A DNA stretch of 52,037 nt from Shewanella sp. 10N.286.48.A6 (GCF_002873135.1 NZ_MCVI01000020.1:1-52037); one strand, 5' to 3'; positions 28,801 through 40,347 are shown, counted from the first letter of the stretch. Made by a program: numbers and translations. Notes: generated by a model not told the origin, from the sequence alone.

Positions 28801-29554
28801 AAGACCTGGGCGTTCAACTATCCTGGCTTATGCAATTGGTGAAGAAAGTTTTGTTGATTTAAATGGTAATGGATTATTTGATGCAGGTGAGCCATTTACT
28901 GATTTAACTGAGGCATTTATTGACCATAACAATGATGGCTTCTATCGCGATCAAAACTCAGCTGGCAATACTCCAGCAGGTGCGATTAATGAGGAATTTA
29001 TTGATTATAATACCAACAGTTCATTTGACGTTGCTGATGGTTTTTATACTGGCTTATTATGCGCGGCAGGTTCAGAGGCAGCATGTACCGATACTGGTAG
29101 TGGTAATTTTAAAGCACAGTTAAACGTGTTTAGAAATATGACAGTTGTTATGTCGGGTTCAACTCCATACGGACGTTTTGTCGATATTGATGATGCTGGC
29201 AATATTACTGATGTTGCAGAAATTGATATTAGAACAGTACTTGATGGTAATGTACCGCCAAACGATATAGGTTTATCGACTAAAACTGTATATCTATTCT
29301 TGTCTGATTTAAATAATAATACATTGGCAAGTGGAACCACGATTACGGCAACAACTGAAAACGGTGAATTATCATCTGCTACCAGTTCTTACACGATTGG
29401 CAATAACACCTCAATGAGACCATTGCTATTTGCCTTTACTGTGGGCCGTGAGAGTAGCGCTAACCAGAAAACCAATGGTAACTTAACTATCACGGTGCAA
29501 ACCTTATATGGTGACCCTGTAACGTATACAGTTAACGTTAAAGATAATGGTTAA
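25892..29554 (+). CDS. Large Ig-like (Big_1-type) repeat lipoprotein
   Basis: A 1220-residue predicted lipoprotein. The signal ends in the lipobox LFAC with Cys20, followed by a Gly/Ser/Asp-rich linker. At least five bacterial Ig-like repeats of about 100 residues occupy roughly 35-590. Each has a sequence close to G-x-F-x-P-x-x-G-x-A-x-T-x-x-x-G-x-A, for example GVFTPTSGTALTDSSGVA and GSFLPTNGTALTD. Cysteine-bearing domains follow. EF-hand-like acidic loops lie near 990-1050 (DLNGNGLFDAGE; DHNNDGFYRDQN; DYNTNSSFDVADG), likely Ca2+ sites. It is probably outer-membrane-anchored and possibly surface-exposed; adhesion is a guess. It is monocistronic with a strong terminator. Confidence 0.82.
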   Translation: MRSAQRLFLALLSSIFLFACSGGGSISDDGNGGTDPVPVTIDVNLTSTANTISKAEPATLTATVKDSEGNAIETLVTFSLNNDTYGTFTPLTGEVTTNSDGVATIQLNTAQIATGATVTATTSTGESATLNVTMVGDGAEAGGNLVTAVLVDDSGATISQISAAVSGVVKVTYTDSDGNGLESKVVSFTSDYGVFTPTSGTALTDSSGVASIAISAGSIAGSSEILIIVEENETVIGFTTLGDEVEIKPIDSYTLEIVVNDTLGNENRDISQSKPGVVVATLLKDNLPAAFETITFTLEGEGVLNPTTGTALTDNNGEAIIALNTGNSAGAGTVTAQFNLDSDSISEDFNVNVAGDAPGGDGEANELRISLQDAQSGAITTNVSQSNPGKVVVNLVDKDGLPLTGKVITFSSTLGSFLPTNGTALTDFSTGEAFITLTAGTIEGAGEVTATYGDTSAVVGFVTAGDDIDPVEASPAIAFELYDCNDATTWDKNLKNFEVCTVTDNITNDRPGILGATITRSGSTQVLEQVLVTAGTTIGAISPNSGTAITNSDGKAILDLYSNGDVGAGEVSLKVQDVTATKAFEIGRVDISLEIETAAGSDVIPAGGSTIVTVTVFNPDGSLSTGQPFSLEFTSECVAAGKAVIDTPVVTNGGKGYATYRSTGCEGDDTITVSAITGGSAVTASTAISIDTITVGAIEYVSATPTQLALRGTGGISQVGSRSETSVVSFRVINEIGQAAASERVCFELSTELGGMTLSPSPLAQDYDVCSNMPKAGDAEYPSDITSPNKYAVAYTDANGDVQVTVHSGDVPTAVKVFALWDGSTESGHNAIVSNISDQLVISTGLADNNSFSLSATVLNVEGWEHDNEKSTVNILAADHFNNLVPAGTVINFRTEGGAIDATCETGLQDGTDKPNGGCSLDWRSQDPRPFSGTTVICPNGGFNGITTPPCTGTTVAGFADGSNSVIAEPRPGRSTILAYAIGEESFVDLNGNGLFDAGEPFTDLTEAFIDHNNDGFYRDQNSAGNTPAGAINEEFIDYNTNSSFDVADGFYTGLLCAAGSEAACTDTGSGNFKAQLNVFRNMTVVMSGSTPYGRFVDIDDAGNITDVAEIDIRTVLDGNVPPNDIGLSTKTVYLFLSDLNNNTLASGTTITATTENGELSSATSSYTIGNNTSMRPLLFAFTVGRESSANQKTNGNLTITVQTLYGDPVTYTVNVKDNG

Positions 29555-29575
29555 TTGATTAGTATAAACTTTAAC

Positions 29576-29602
29576 AAAAACCGCTCATAGAGCGGTTTTT
29601 TT
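29576..29602 (+). terminator. Terminator of the Ig-like lipoprotein gene
   Basis: AAAAACCGCTC, 3-base loop ATA, GAGCGG then seven T residues, just after the stop. Confidence 0.85.
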
Positions 29603-29626
29603 ATCTTTGAAAGTGGATGTCACTTC

Positions 29627-29655
29627 AATAAAAAAGCGCCTAGTTAGGCGCTTTT
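29627..29655 (-). terminator. Terminator of astB
   Basis: A perfect 11-bp inverted repeat AAAAGCGCCTA (29632-29642) with TAGGCGCTTTT (29645-29655). On the minus strand it continues into further T residues, ending astB transcription. Confidence 0.82.
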
Positions 29656-29675
29656 GGTTATTTTAAGTTTATGAT

Positions 29676-31010
29676 TTATTTCTGAAATTGATAAACACTG
29701 CCAAGCTTTAATATCTGAGTTAACTCATCCAATGCAGTGCGCGATTCTATAATTAACTGCGGATCGGCTAAATCAGCCACAACTAAGCTGTCACGGTAAT
29801 GCTTGTCTACCCATAGATTTAAGCGGCTAAATAAAGCGTCATTCATCAAGGTGTTTTGATTGACTGCGGAGATTTCTAATTCACTCATGGCAACACGTAA
29901 ACGCAAACATGCAGGACCGCCGCCATTTTGCATACTTTGTTTTACATCAAAATATTTAACGTGTTTTATCGGCGTTCCTAACGTGAGCAATTCATTTAAA
30001 TAAGCATGGACTGCCGGGTTTTCTTGGCAATTTGTTGGGGCGATTATCGCCATTTCACCGTTTGGCAAGGTGATAATTTGCGTGTTAAACAAATAGCTTT
30101 TAACGGCGTCATTGATGGACACTTGCGAGGTGGCAACTTTGATAAAGTGCACTTCTGTATTCATCTTATGGCGAATTTCTTCGAATTTTGCATCAGTATT
30201 TAAAAATGCTTGTTCATGATAGAACAACACATTTTGGTTACCGACAGAAATAACATCATTATGGAAAACCCCCTGGTCAATCACATCAGGGTTTTGCTGT
30301 ATAAAAACGCAGCTTTCGTCATCGATTTGATGTAACCGCGCTACCGCTTGCGATGCCTCTAATGTTTGCCTTGCTGGATATTTAGTCGGTTTAACTGCAT
30401 TTGGGTTAGTCGCTTCTTGACCGTAGACAAATAACTCAACCCCAGCATGACCATAATCACCACACAAACGGGTGTGATTAGCTGCGCCTTCATCGCCAAA
30501 GCTTGCATGTTCTGGTAAATGTTGATGATGTTTAAAAAAACGTTCGTCTTTAAATGTGGCCTTTAAAATATTCGCCGTAGTTATCGGTTCTATACTACGG
30601 TGTAACTTATCTACCAAATTTGCTGGCGTAAAATGAACCTTGCCATCTCGACTGTCAGCACTGGGTGACACAGTTGCAGCATTAGCGGTCCACATAGATG
30701 AAGCACTACAGCAGGCATTGAGTAATGCAGGAGCTTGCTTGGCGGCTTGTGTTAACACTTCAGCGTCAGAGCCAGCAAAACCCATACGGCGTAGCGAATA
30801 AAGGTCTGGACGCTCTTGAGGGGCTAATACACCTTGAATCATGCCAAGATCTGCGAGTGACTTTGCTTTTTGAAGCCCTTGCTTAGCGGCAGCCTTAGGG
30901 TTTGATGCTTGGGCCGCGTTACTGTATGAAGCAACGTTACCAAAAGATAGCCCTGCATAGTTGTGCGTTGGCCCGACTAGACCATCGAAGTTCGCTTCAA
31001 AGTGCTTCAT
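29676..31010 (-). CDS. astB: N-succinylarginine dihydrolase
   Basis: This is the second enzyme of the arginine succinyltransferase (AST) pathway. It hydrolyses N2-succinylarginine to succinylornithine, CO2 and ammonia. The 444 residues match E. coli AstB (447). The start [21 protein letters not shown] and the motif [16 protein letters not shown], with the catalytic cysteine near the C-terminus, are diagnostic of this amidinotransferase-fold enzyme. No other ast gene is next to it. It is divergent from topA across 346 bases. Confidence 0.94.
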   Translation of the reverse strand: MKHFEANFDGLVGPTHNYAGLSFGNVASYSNAAQASNPKAAAKQGLQKAKSLADLGMIQGVLAPQERPDLYSLRRMGFAGSDAEVLTQAAKQAPALLNACCSASSMWTANAATVSPSADSRDGKVHFTPANLVDKLHRSIEPITTANILKATFKDERFFKHHQHLPEHASFGDEGAANHTRLCGDYGHAGVELFVYGQEATNPNAVKPTKYPARQTLEASQAVARLHQIDDESCVFIQQNPDVIDQGVFHNDVISVGNQNVLFYHEQAFLNTDAKFEEIRHKMNTEVHFIKVATSQVSINDAVKSYLFNTQIITLPNGEMAIIAPTNCQENPAVHAYLNELLTLGTPIKHVKYFDVKQSMQNGGGPACLRLRVAMSELEISAVNQNTLMNDALFSRLNLWVDKHYRDSLVVADLADPQLIIESRTALDELTQILKLGSVYQFQK

Positions 31011-31356
31011 TTATTTTCCTTAATAGTCATTCTTATTGTTATTTAAATAGGTTTTTTACGATTTAATTTTGTGAAATTACCGTCAGTATACTGATGATAT
31101 AAGGGTTAACAAGCGGTGACTCGGGTCGCAAATATTGAAAAAGTGACTAAACATGCACAAGTTTTACTTGCTAGACCCTAAATAATGAAATATTACTTTT
31201 TATTAACGCAATATTATTTTTTCTCCTTTTTTATAATTGATTAAAAAATGGCTCGCTGGACACATATTAGAGGTATTTACTTGAAACATTCGTCTCAACA
31301 CTCTATATATGGAACCAATTTATATCTGTTAGAGACTTTTTGGCGCAAATTAAACT
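31011..31356. other. Intergenic region between astB and topA
   Basis: The divergent promoters of astB and topA must lie here, but no pair of hexamers stands out. A perfect 12-base palindrome TCAGTATACTGA lies at 31083-31094, about 75 bases before the astB start, and could be an operator. No coding frame is seen. Confidence 0.45.
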
Positions 31357-34050
31357 ATGGGTAAATCACTAGTTATTGTCGAATCGCCGGCCAAAGCCAA
31401 GACTATTAATAAGTACCTTGGTAAAGAATTCATCGTTAAATCGAGTGTAGGTCACATCCGTGATTTGCCTACATCATCATCGCCAGACAGCACGGTAGCG
31501 ACTAAAACGCCGGCTGAAGTTAGAAAAATGGCGCCTGAAGAAAAAGCTAAATACAAACTCGCGCGGGATAAACGTGCTTTAGTTGCCCGTATGGGGATTA
31601 ACCCAGAAAAAGGCTGGGCGGCTAAGTATCAAATCCTACCAGGTAAAGAAAAAGTCGTTAAAGAGCTGCAAGCATTAGCTGAAACTGCTGACCACATCTA
31701 TCTCGCAACCGATTTGGATAGAGAGGGTGAGGCAATTGCATGGCATTTGCAGGAAATTATTGGTGGTGACGAATCTCGTTATCAGCGCGTTGTGTTCAAC
31801 GAAATTACCAAAACAGCCATTCAAGATGCATTTAGCAAACCATCTGTACTTGATACCAACATGGTTAACGCACAACAAGCGCGTCGCTTTTTAGACCGAG
31901 TTGTGGGTTTCATGGTGTCGCCATTACTTTGGAAAAAAGTAGCTCGCGGTTTATCTGCAGGCCGTGTTCAATCGGTAGCCGTTAGACTGGTAGTTGAGCG
32001 TGAAGGTGAGATTAAGGCATTTGTCCCTGAAGAATTTTGGGATGTGCATGCTGATTTAGCAACTTCGCAAGCTCAAAAGCTAAAAATGCAAGTGGCAAAA
32101 TATCAGTCGGCGGCCTTTAGTCCAATTAATGAAGCTCAAGCTCAAGTAGCGTTAGATGCGTTAAAAGATTCAAAGTTTGTGGTTACCGGTCGTGATGATA
32201 AAGCGACATCAAGTAAACCATCAGCGCCTTATATCACCTCAACATTACAACAAGCAGCGAGTACTCGTCTTGGTTTTGGTGTTAAAAAGACCATGATGAT
32301 GGCGCAGCGTCTTTATGAAGCAGGGCATATTACCTATATGCGTACCGACTCGACTAATTTAAGTCAAGAAGCGGTAGATGGCGTACGGGAAATGATCGCT
32401 TCTGAGTACGGCAACGACTATTTACCAGAAAACCCAATTCGATATGGTAGTAAAGAGGGCGCTCAAGAGGCGCATGAGGCTATCAGACCGTCTAACGTTA
32501 AAATCCTATCAGCTACAATGACTGATATGGAAAGAGACGCTCAGCGCCTTTATGAGCTTATTTGGCGCCAATTCGTTGCATGTCAAATGAATCCAGCTAA
32601 ATATGATGCGACTCGTTTGACTGTGACTGCAGGTGATTACGAACTTAAAGCCAGTGGTCGTACACTGCGCTTTGACGGTTGGACTAAAGTGCAACCGCCA
32701 ATGGGTAAGAAGAACGAAGAAGACAAGACTTTGCCAGTGGTTAATAAAGGCGATGTGTTAGATCTAAATGAATTGTTACCTAAACAACATTTTACTAAGC
32801 CGCCTGCACGTTTTAGTGAAGCGTCATTAGTTAAAGAGCTTGAAAAGCGCGGTATCGGTCGTCCATCAACCTATGCAACGATTATTTCAACTATTCAAGA
32901 CCGCGGTTATGTAAAAGTAGAAAACCGTCGATTCTTCGCTGAAAAGATGGGTGAAATTGTTAGTGACCGTTTAGTTGAAAGCTTCAGTGACATTATGAAC
33001 TTTGACTTTACAGCTAGCATGGAGCAAACCCTTGATGATGTCGCTCAAGGTAAACTTGAGTGGAAAAAAGTCCTTGATGGTTTCTATGGCGATTTAACTA
33101 AGCAACTTAAACATGCAGAGTTAGATCCGGAAGAAGGCGGCATGCGTCTTAATGAGATGGTGCTGGCTGAAGACATTAAGTGTCCAACCTGTGGTCGCCC
33201 AATGGGTATTCGTACCGGCACCACCGGTGTGTTCTTAGGCTGTTCTGGTTATGCTTTACCGCCAAAAGAGCGCTGTAAAACCACCATGAACTTAACACCA
33301 GGTGAAGAAGCTGTCAGCGACAATGAAGATGCTGAAACTGATGCACTGCGTGCTAAACATCGTTGTGGTAAATGTGGCACCGCAATGGACAGTTATCTCA
33401 TCGATGAAGAACGTAAATTACATGTTTGTGGTAATAACCCAACCTGTGAAGGTTACGAAATCGAAGCTGGTCAATTTAAGATTAAAGGTTATGAAGGACC
33501 AATCATTGAATGCGATAAGTGCGGCAATGATATGGAACTTAAAAATGGCCGCTTTGGTAAATACTTTGGTTGTACCAACACCGAATGTAAAAATACCCGC
33601 AAGTTACTAAAAAGCGGCGAAGCGGCGCCACCTAAAGAAGATCCTATCTTCTTACCTGATTTGAAATGTACTAAGTCTGATGCACATTTTGTATTGCGTG
33701 ACGGCGCGGCAGGTATTTTCCTTGCAGCAAGTACGTTCCCTAAATCTCGTGAAACACGAGCGCCTTTGGTTGAAGAACTGGTTCATTATCGTGAGCAACT
33801 TTGGCCAAAATATCAGTACCTTGCCGATGCGCCAGTTACCGATGATGATGGTAATAAAGCCGCAGTTAAATTTAGTCGTAAAACCAAAGAGCAATATGTT
33901 GCTACTGAAGTTGACGGAAAAGCCACTGGTTGGTCATCAAAATTCATTGGTGGCAAATGGGTGAGCGAATCAACTAAAAAAAAGCCAGCTAAGAAAGCGG
34001 CGGCCAAAAAGCCAGCAGCGAAAAAAACAGTAAAGAAAAAGGAAGATTAA
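31357..34050 (+). CDS. topA: DNA topoisomerase I
   Basis: A type IA topoisomerase that relaxes negative supercoils. The TOPRIM domain at the N-terminus includes [14 protein letters not shown] and the acidic ATDLDREGE (118-124). The active-site tyrosine is Y327 in [12 protein letters not shown]. Three C-terminal Cys4 zinc-ribbon units follow from about residue 608 ([40 protein letters not shown]). A lysine/alanine-rich tail of about 25 residues ends the 897-residue protein. Start ATG 31357 gives the conserved MGKSLVIV N-terminus. A strong terminator follows. Confidence 0.96.
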   Translation: MGKSLVIVESPAKAKTINKYLGKEFIVKSSVGHIRDLPTSSSPDSTVATKTPAEVRKMAPEEKAKYKLARDKRALVARMGINPEKGWAAKYQILPGKEKVVKELQALAETADHIYLATDLDREGEAIAWHLQEIIGGDESRYQRVVFNEITKTAIQDAFSKPSVLDTNMVNAQQARRFLDRVVGFMVSPLLWKKVARGLSAGRVQSVAVRLVVEREGEIKAFVPEEFWDVHADLATSQAQKLKMQVAKYQSAAFSPINEAQAQVALDALKDSKFVVTGRDDKATSSKPSAPYITSTLQQAASTRLGFGVKKTMMMAQRLYEAGHITYMRTDSTNLSQEAVDGVREMIASEYGNDYLPENPIRYGSKEGAQEAHEAIRPSNVKILSATMTDMERDAQRLYELIWRQFVACQMNPAKYDATRLTVTAGDYELKASGRTLRFDGWTKVQPPMGKKNEEDKTLPVVNKGDVLDLNELLPKQHFTKPPARFSEASLVKELEKRGIGRPSTYATIISTIQDRGYVKVENRRFFAEKMGEIVSDRLVESFSDIMNFDFTASMEQTLDDVAQGKLEWKKVLDGFYGDLTKQLKHAELDPEEGGMRLNEMVLAEDIKCPTCGRPMGIRTGTTGVFLGCSGYALPPKERCKTTMNLTPGEEAVSDNEDAETDALRAKHRCGKCGTAMDSYLIDEERKLHVCGNNPTCEGYEIEAGQFKIKGYEGPIIECDKCGNDMELKNGRFGKYFGCTNTECKNTRKLLKSGEAAPPKEDPIFLPDLKCTKSDAHFVLRDGAAGIFLAASTFPKSRETRAPLVEELVHYREQLWPKYQYLADAPVTDDDGNKAAVKFSRKTKEQYVATEVDGKATGWSSKFIGGKWVSESTKKKPAKKAAAKKPAAKKTVKKKED

Positions 34051-34080
34051 TCTTCTTTATCTAACAAATTAGCGATTGAA

Positions 34081-34108
34081 AAAAATGGGACCATAGGGTC
34101 CCATTTTT
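34081..34108. terminator. Terminator of topA
   Basis: A perfect 12-bp stem (AAAAATGGGACC with its complement) with a 4-base loop ATAG and T runs on both strands. Confidence 0.88.
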
Positions 34109-34208
34109 ATTGCTCAATTTTCATGTTTTTTAATCATCTAAATAAACAGCTATAGGATAATTAGCATTGCTGTTTTGATTATTAGGGGGCGATTATATTT
34201 CACTCAAT

Positions 34209-34231
34209 AAAAAAACCTCCGAAGAGGCTTT
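34209..34231 (-). terminator. Terminator of the 34261 gene
   Basis: On the minus strand GCCTC-TTCG-GAGGT with a UUCG tetraloop is followed by seven T residues, 30 bases beyond the gene's stop. Confidence 0.75.
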
Positions 34232-34260
34232 AAAATCTGTAAATTAAATAAGTTAACCCG

Positions 34261-35046
34261 TTACCACTTCTTTTTAGGTTGAAACAACATATCAATATCG
34301 TCACCTTCATTTTTATTCGGTTTTACTGCATCTGGGATCACTTGTTTTTGCTGTGAGTTAATCTCACTGAGTAACTCCTTTGCTTCGTCAACTTTGCGGG
34401 AAATAAATGGGTCATCCGGGGTTTTTGCTTTAATCGCTTGCAGTGTCGCTAGCGCCTTCGACACCATTTGCTTAGAAGAGCCAAATTGTTTTAGCGAATT
34501 AGACGCTCTTGCTCTTGAAAGCATGGATTCAACATTGATGCGTAACTGGTAACTGTCGATACGACTTTCTGCTTCAGCAAACACCTGCGGCTCTATTTTA
34601 CCTTTATTATTTTCTGCCCGAACAATGGCTTTTAATTTTTTAAGCATTTGTACTAATTCTAGAATTTGCTTGTCATTGTCAGGTAAACGAAAGTTTTCTA
34701 TGGCTAAGGCTTGCATTGCATTGTTATTTAAATTGGTTATTTGCGCTTGAATATCAATTTGTCTGCGTTGGTAATCCGCCTGCTGAGGCTGATTTACTAA
34801 ATAGGACACCGACACCTGTAGGGCTTCATTGATGCGTTTATATAACACCAAAATAATACTGCTAGGAAAAGAAGCTAAGCCGGTGCTGGAAAGTACTGAC
34901 TCAGTTTCATCTATGATGGCTCGCTGACGTTTTAATTCCATTCGGCGTTCGGCTTCAGCACGCTCTTTTTGTTGTTGTATCAGACTGATACCAATGATGA
35001 GGAGAAAAAGTGCACCTATAAGGATCAGTACCAAAGTAAAGGTCAT
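34261..35046 (-). CDS. Membrane-anchored coiled-coil protein of unknown function
   Basis: I do not recognise a named family. With the start at ATG 35046 (MTFTLVLIL), preceded by GGAAA, it has 261 residues. One N-terminal membrane helix spans about residues 3-20. A strongly charged helix follows (QQQKERAEAERRMELKRQR). The rest is a mostly alpha-helical body rich in Q, A, K and L. The C-terminal tail is charged and ends PKKKW. It lies between topA and cysB, with its own terminator and divergent from cysB. The architecture suggests a cytoplasmic scaffold anchored at the inner membrane. Confidence 0.6.
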   Translation of the reverse strand: MTFTLVLILIGALFLLIIGISLIQQQKERAEAERRMELKRQRAIIDETESVLSSTGLASFPSSIILVLYKRINEALQVSVSYLVNQPQQADYQRRQIDIQAQITNLNNNAMQALAIENFRLPDNDKQILELVQMLKKLKAIVRAENNKGKIEPQVFAEAESRIDSYQLRINVESMLSRARASNSLKQFGSSKQMVSKALATLQAIKAKTPDDPFISRKVDEAKELLSEINSQQKQVIPDAVKPNKNEGDDIDMLFQPKKKW

Positions 35047-35302
35047 GTGGTTTCCATTCAATAATAAAATTGGACAGTGGCTTAACTGCCACTTTTATAA
35101 ATATCTAAGCTGGTATTCTAGCTTATGAAAAAGTGTGTGTCGTAAAAAAGTCTTACATTGTGACGAATAATTGTGGAAATAGTGACACAGTGGTCAAGAT
35201 TAGCATTACAGAGCAATAACATGCAAAACTCTCAATGTTGTTATTACTGTTTGCATTAATATTTTAGATGTTCTATAACATTTAGCTATAAGGTTAAAAT
35301 AA

Positions 35303-36307
<1,005 letters not shown>

Positions 36308-36343
36308 TTTTGAACTTGAAGGGGGCATAAGCTGTGTTCAAAC

Positions 36344-36371
36344 AAAAAATCTCGCGAATGCGAGATTTTTT
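36344..36371. terminator. Terminator between cysB and purN
   Basis: A perfect 12-bp inverted repeat AAAAAATCTCGC with its complement around GAAT. T runs appear on both strands, serving convergent cysB and purMN. Confidence 0.88.
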
Positions 36372-36400
36372 ATTTGAAGCTGATAGCAAGTTAACGTGAT

Positions 36401-37045
36401 TTAGTCTGGTGCGTAACCATGCACGCCAATCGCTTTATCATCTAAATAGGCGATGTTATCCACCATTTTTAAACGCTGTAAGCTGAACCACTTAACGACC
36501 AGTGGGTAAATAGCATGCTCTTGTTCATGTACACGTGCTGCAAGCGTATCAACATCATCTTCTTCATAAACCGGTACTTTAGCCTGCAAAATCACAGGCC
36601 CAGCGTCAAGCTGCGGAATAACAAAGTGCACACTGGCGCCATGTTCAGCATCTTTGGCATCTATGGCTCTTTGATGGGTATTTAATCCAGTGTATTTAGG
36701 CAATAAAGAAGGATGGATGTTGATTATCTTTCCCAGATATTGGCTAACAAATTCATCAGATAAAATCCGCATAAAGCCAGCAAGTACAATTAAGTCAGGT
36801 TGATATTTCTCGATGGCTTGCTTCAGGCGTTGATCATATTGGACTCGAGTTTCATCTTTGCGTGCAATAACGCAGCTAGTATCAATTTCACTCTGATGCG
36901 CACGGATTAATCCATAGGCATCAGGCTTGTTACTAATTACGCCTACTACCTCAGCACTGACATTGTCATCGCAACCATCAATAATGGCTTGTAAATTACT
37001 ACCATTACCAGAGATGAGTACTAGAACACGACAGCAATCAGTCAT
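36401..37045 (-). CDS. purN: Phosphoribosylglycinamide formyltransferase
   Basis: Third step of purine synthesis: transfers a formyl group from 10-formyltetrahydrofolate to GAR. The 214 residues show RVLVLISGNGSNLQAI at the N-terminus and the active-site segment NIHPSLLPKYTGLNTHQRA, followed by GASVHFVIPQLDAGPVI. Its ATG follows the purM TAG directly with no gap, so translation is coupled. Confidence 0.95.
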   Translation of the reverse strand: MTDCCRVLVLISGNGSNLQAIIDGCDDNVSAEVVGVISNKPDAYGLIRAHQSEIDTSCVIARKDETRVQYDQRLKQAIEKYQPDLIVLAGFMRILSDEFVSQYLGKIINIHPSLLPKYTGLNTHQRAIDAKDAEHGASVHFVIPQLDAGPVILQAKVPVYEEDDVDTLAARVHEQEHAIYPLVVKWFSLQRLKMVDNIAYLDDKAIGVHGYAPD

Positions 37046-38083
37046 CTAGTTAATCTCCACTTGCTCTTCGTCACCTTGGCGAGTAGCAATTTCACCGATT
37101 AACCAAGCGTTTTCACCTTCAGCTTGTAGCAAGGTTAATGCGGCATCAACTTGCTCTGCTGGTAAGGCGATTATCATGCCTACACCGCAGTTAAAGGTGC
37201 GGTACATTTCAAATTGTTCAATGTTGCCGTTTTCCATTAACCAATCGAAAACCACAGGCCACTGCCAAGAATCACCTTTGACAACTGCTTTGCAATCGTT
37301 TGGCAGTACACGAGGAATATTTTCCCAGAAGCCACCGCCAGTGATATGAGCCATGGCATGCACTTCTGTTTGTTCAAGCAGCTTTAAAAGCGGCTTAACA
37401 TAAATTCTTGTTGGTTCTAACAGATGATCGATTAGCGGCTTACCGGCTAAATCTTGCTTAGGATCCGCTTTGCTTACTTCAAGTACTTTACGAATTAAAG
37501 AATAACCATTTGAATGAGGACCAGTAGAACCTAGTGCAATTAACGCATCGCCAGATTTTACTTTAGTACCATCGATAAGGTTTTCTTTTTCAGCAACACC
37601 TACACAAAAGCCTGCTAAGTCGTAATCTTCACCTTCGTACATGCCTGGCATCTCAGCGGTTTCGCCGCCAATTAAGGCACAACCAGACTGAAAACAGCCT
37701 TCTGCAATGCCATTAACAACTGAAGTTGCTGTTTCGACATCAAGCTTGCCTGTTGCGTAGTAATCAAGGAAGAATAAAGGCTCTGCACCAGATACGATTA
37801 GGTCATTAACACACATAGCAACTAAATCAACACCGACAGTGTCATGCTTTTTGTAATCAATGGCTAAACGCAGTTTTGTACCAACACCGTCAGTACCAGA
37901 AACTAATACAGGGTGTTTATATTTAGTTGGTAGCTCGCATAGCGCGCCAAAACCACCTAAATTGCCCATAACTTCAGGACGATGAGTGCGTTTTACTGCA
38001 GTTTTAATGTTATCTACTAATGCATTACCAGCATCGATATCAACGCCAGCGTCTTTGTAACTAAGTGGTGTAGGAGTAGTCAC
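37046..38083 (-). CDS. purM: Phosphoribosylaminoimidazole synthetase (AIR synthetase)
   Basis: Fifth step of purine synthesis: ATP-dependent ring closure of FGAM to AIR. Family sequence [27 protein letters not shown] and the glycine-rich [11 protein letters not shown] are clear. The frame extends to 38167, but homologous sequence begins at a GTG at 38083 preceded by AGAGGA at good spacing. This gives 345 residues, the same as E. coli. It forms a two-gene operon with purN and is divergent from upp, the conserved arrangement. Confidence 0.95.
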   Translation of the reverse strand: MTTPTPLSYKDAGVDIDAGNALVDNIKTAVKRTHRPEVMGNLGGFGALCELPTKYKHPVLVSGTDGVGTKLRLAIDYKKHDTVGVDLVAMCVNDLIVSGAEPLFFLDYYATGKLDVETATSVVNGIAEGCFQSGCALIGGETAEMPGMYEGEDYDLAGFCVGVAEKENLIDGTKVKSGDALIALGSTGPHSNGYSLIRKVLEVSKADPKQDLAGKPLIDHLLEPTRIYVKPLLKLLEQTEVHAMAHITGGGFWENIPRVLPNDCKAVVKGDSWQWPVVFDWLMENGNIEQFEMYRTFNCGVGMIIALPAEQVDAALTLLQAEGENAWLIGEIATRQGDEEQVEIN

Positions 38084-38224
38084 GGAGGATCCTCTAGGGT
38101 ACATCGTTTTATGGGATTTTATGCGGCGATATTCTAACAGCTTGTGATCGTCGTCGAAAGCCATCATTTGGATTTATGCGCCCATGAAAACAGTTTTCTG
38201 TAATAGTTTTATTGTTTTAGCGTG

Positions 38225-38240
38225 AGATTGTTTGCAAATA
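38225..38240 (-). promoter_or_regulatory. Possible PurR half-operator upstream of purM
   Basis: On the minus strand TTTGCAAACAATCTCA contains GCAAAC, the well-conserved half of the PurR box, with a poor second half. The position upstream of purMN fits purine repression, but the match is partial. Confidence 0.25.
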
Positions 38241-38324
38241 TGAAACTTTATGTTTTCTAATGAGGATAAATAAACTAAGATTTGAAGAATTTGCGAAAAA
38301 TATCTCATCAATAGGAGTGCAAAA

Positions 38325-38951
38325 ATGAAAGTCGTTGAAGTTAAACACCCGCTAATCCGCCATAAAGTGGGTTTAATGCGTGAAGCTGATATTAGTACTA
38401 AAAGATTTCGTGAGCTTGCTACTGAAGTCGGTAGTTTATTAACTTATGAAGCCACTTCTGATTTTGAAACTGAAAAAGTAACCATCCCTGGCTGGAACGG
38501 CCCTGTTGAAATTGAGCAAATAAAAGGTAAAAAGGTGACAGTGGTACCTATTCTGCGTGCTGGTCTTGGCATGATGGATGGTGTCTTAGAGCATATGCCT
38601 AGCGCTAAAATTTCAGTTGTGGGTATTTACCGTGATGAAGAAACACTCGAGCCAGTGCCATATTTTGACAAGTTAGTCAGTAATGTTGATGAGCGTGTTG
38701 CCATTGTGGTTGACCCAATGCTTGCTACTGGTGGCTCAATGATTGCGACTATCGATTTACTAAAAAGCCGTGGCTGTGTGTCTATTAAAGCATTAGTGCT
38801 TGTGGCGGCCCCTGAAGGTATTAAAGCACTAGAAGCTGCCCATCCTGATATTGAATTATACACTGCCGCTATTGATGACTGCCTAAATGAGCAAGGTTAT
38901 ATTTTACCTGGTTTAGGTGATGCTGGTGATAAGATATTTGGTACTAAGTAA
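38325..38951 (+). CDS. upp: Uracil phosphoribosyltransferase
   Basis: Pyrimidine salvage enzyme that makes UMP from uracil and PRPP. The 208 residues begin [19 protein letters not shown] and include the PRPP-binding loop [19 protein letters not shown], diagnostic of Upp. A GGAG site precedes the ATG. It is divergent from purMN. In E. coli uraA follows upp; here no uracil permease follows, and a terminator closes the gene. Confidence 0.96.
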   Translation: MKVVEVKHPLIRHKVGLMREADISTKRFRELATEVGSLLTYEATSDFETEKVTIPGWNGPVEIEQIKGKKVTVVPILRAGLGMMDGVLEHMPSAKISVVGIYRDEETLEPVPYFDKLVSNVDERVAIVVDPMLATGGSMIATIDLLKSRGCVSIKALVLVAAPEGIKALEAAHPDIELYTAAIDDCLNEQGYILPGLGDAGDKIFGTK

Positions 38952-38982
38952 CTAACCTCTGTTACTAACATTGTTAAGCAAT

Positions 38983-39010
38983 AAAAAGGGAGCCAATTGG
39001 CTCCCTTTTT
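38983..39010. terminator. Bidirectional terminator between upp and the antiporter gene
   Basis: A perfect 12-bp inverted repeat AAAAAGGGAGCC with its complement around AATT, with T runs on both strands. Confidence 0.9.
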
Positions 39011-39027
39011 ATTGCTTATTTTATTAA

Positions 39028-40347
39028 CTACAAAACCATCGCAGCAATCCAACCAAATGCGATTAACGGAATGTTGTAATGAATAAAGGTTGGGATAACA
39101 CTGTCACGAATATGATCGTGCTGGCCATCAGCATTCAAGCCTGCTGTTGGGCCTAAGGTTGAGTCCGATGCAGGAGAGCCCGCATCACCTAATGCAGCGG
39201 CTGTGCCCACCAAGGCGATTGTAGCCGCCACTGAAAAGCCAAATGTCATTGCTAATGGAACATAAATCGTAGCAATAATTGGGATGGTAGAGAAAGAAGA
39301 GCCAATCCCCATGGTAATTAATAAGCCGACAACAAGCATCAATAGTGCAGCAAGCGCTTTATTATCGCCAATGATGTCGCCTAATGAAGTCACTAGGGTG
39401 CTGACTTCACCTGTTGATTTTACCACAGCAGCAAAACCTGCAGCTGCAATCATGATGAAGCCGATATTGGCCATCATTAGCACGCCTTGGTTAAACATAT
39501 CTTGCCTCACATCCGCTTTGATAATGCCTGAGAAGCGGAAAATGAGAAAGCCCGTCAAGGCGCCAAAAATCATTGAATCAGTTTGTAGCTGCACCACTAA
39601 GGTTGCAAAAATGGCGAACAAAGAAATCACGATAGTTTTTTTGTTGATACTCACTGTTTTTTCAGTGGACTCGACATCTTTAATTTCATACTGGCGTGGT
39701 TTACGGTAAGTGATAAATACCGCTATTAATAAGCCAGTGATCATTCCAAGAGCGGGTAGCATCATTGCCATTGGAATTTGCTCTTTAACAGCGCCAAGGC
39801 CGTTATTGTTTAAATTAGCTAACAAGATGTCATTTAAGAAAATACCACCAAAACCAATGGGTAAAATCATGTAGGTGGTTACTAAGCCAAAAGTGATGAT
39901 ACAAGCCACTAAGCGGCGATCAATGTTGAGCTTACTTAATACATGTAATAGTGGCGGAATTAAAATGGGAATAAAGGCGATATGAATAGGCAAAATATTT
40001 TGCGAGCTAATGGCCATGATTAATATTGACGCTAAGATCAACCAACGAACCACTAAGGTATTGGTGCTGTTTGGTTCTTTTCCCACTTTTTTAATGATGT
40101 TGTGGGAAATGAGCGTGGTTAAACCTGAGTGTGATAGCGCAGCAGCAAAGGCACCTAAAAGTGCATAACTTAACGCAATTTGCGCTCCGCCACCGAGACC
40201 ATTATTAAAAGCTGTGATGGTTTGATGTATATCTAATCCACCAAATAGGCCAGCCGCGAGGGCACTAATGGTGAGCGCGATGACAACATTCACACGCATA
40301 AGACTTAATGCGAGCATTAAGGTGACAGCAATTACGACGGCATTCAT
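39028..40347 (-). CDS. Na+/H+ antiporter family (NhaC-like) membrane protein
   Basis: A 439-residue inner-membrane transporter with about eleven to twelve hydrophobic segments. Family-like motifs include [23 protein letters not shown] in pieces, [20 protein letters not shown] and [20 protein letters not shown], the conserved acidic/polar loop of this antiporter group. It probably exchanges Na+ for H+; some relatives carry organic substrates. It converges on upp and is divergent from the peroxiredoxin gene across about 400 bases. Confidence 0.82.
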   Translation of the reverse strand: MNAVVIAVTLMLALSLMRVNVVIALTISALAAGLFGGLDIHQTITAFNNGLGGGAQIALSYALLGAFAAALSHSGLTTLISHNIIKKVGKEPNSTNTLVVRWLILASILIMAISSQNILPIHIAFIPILIPPLLHVLSKLNIDRRLVACIITFGLVTTYMILPIGFGGIFLNDILLANLNNNGLGAVKEQIPMAMMLPALGMITGLLIAVFITYRKPRQYEIKDVESTEKTVSINKKTIVISLFAIFATLVVQLQTDSMIFGALTGFLIFRFSGIIKADVRQDMFNQGVLMMANIGFIMIAAAGFAAVVKSTGEVSTLVTSLGDIIGDNKALAALLMLVVGLLITMGIGSSFSTIPIIATIYVPLAMTFGFSVAATIALVGTAAALGDAGSPASDSTLGPTAGLNADGQHDHIRDSVIPTFIHYNIPLIAFGWIAAMVL

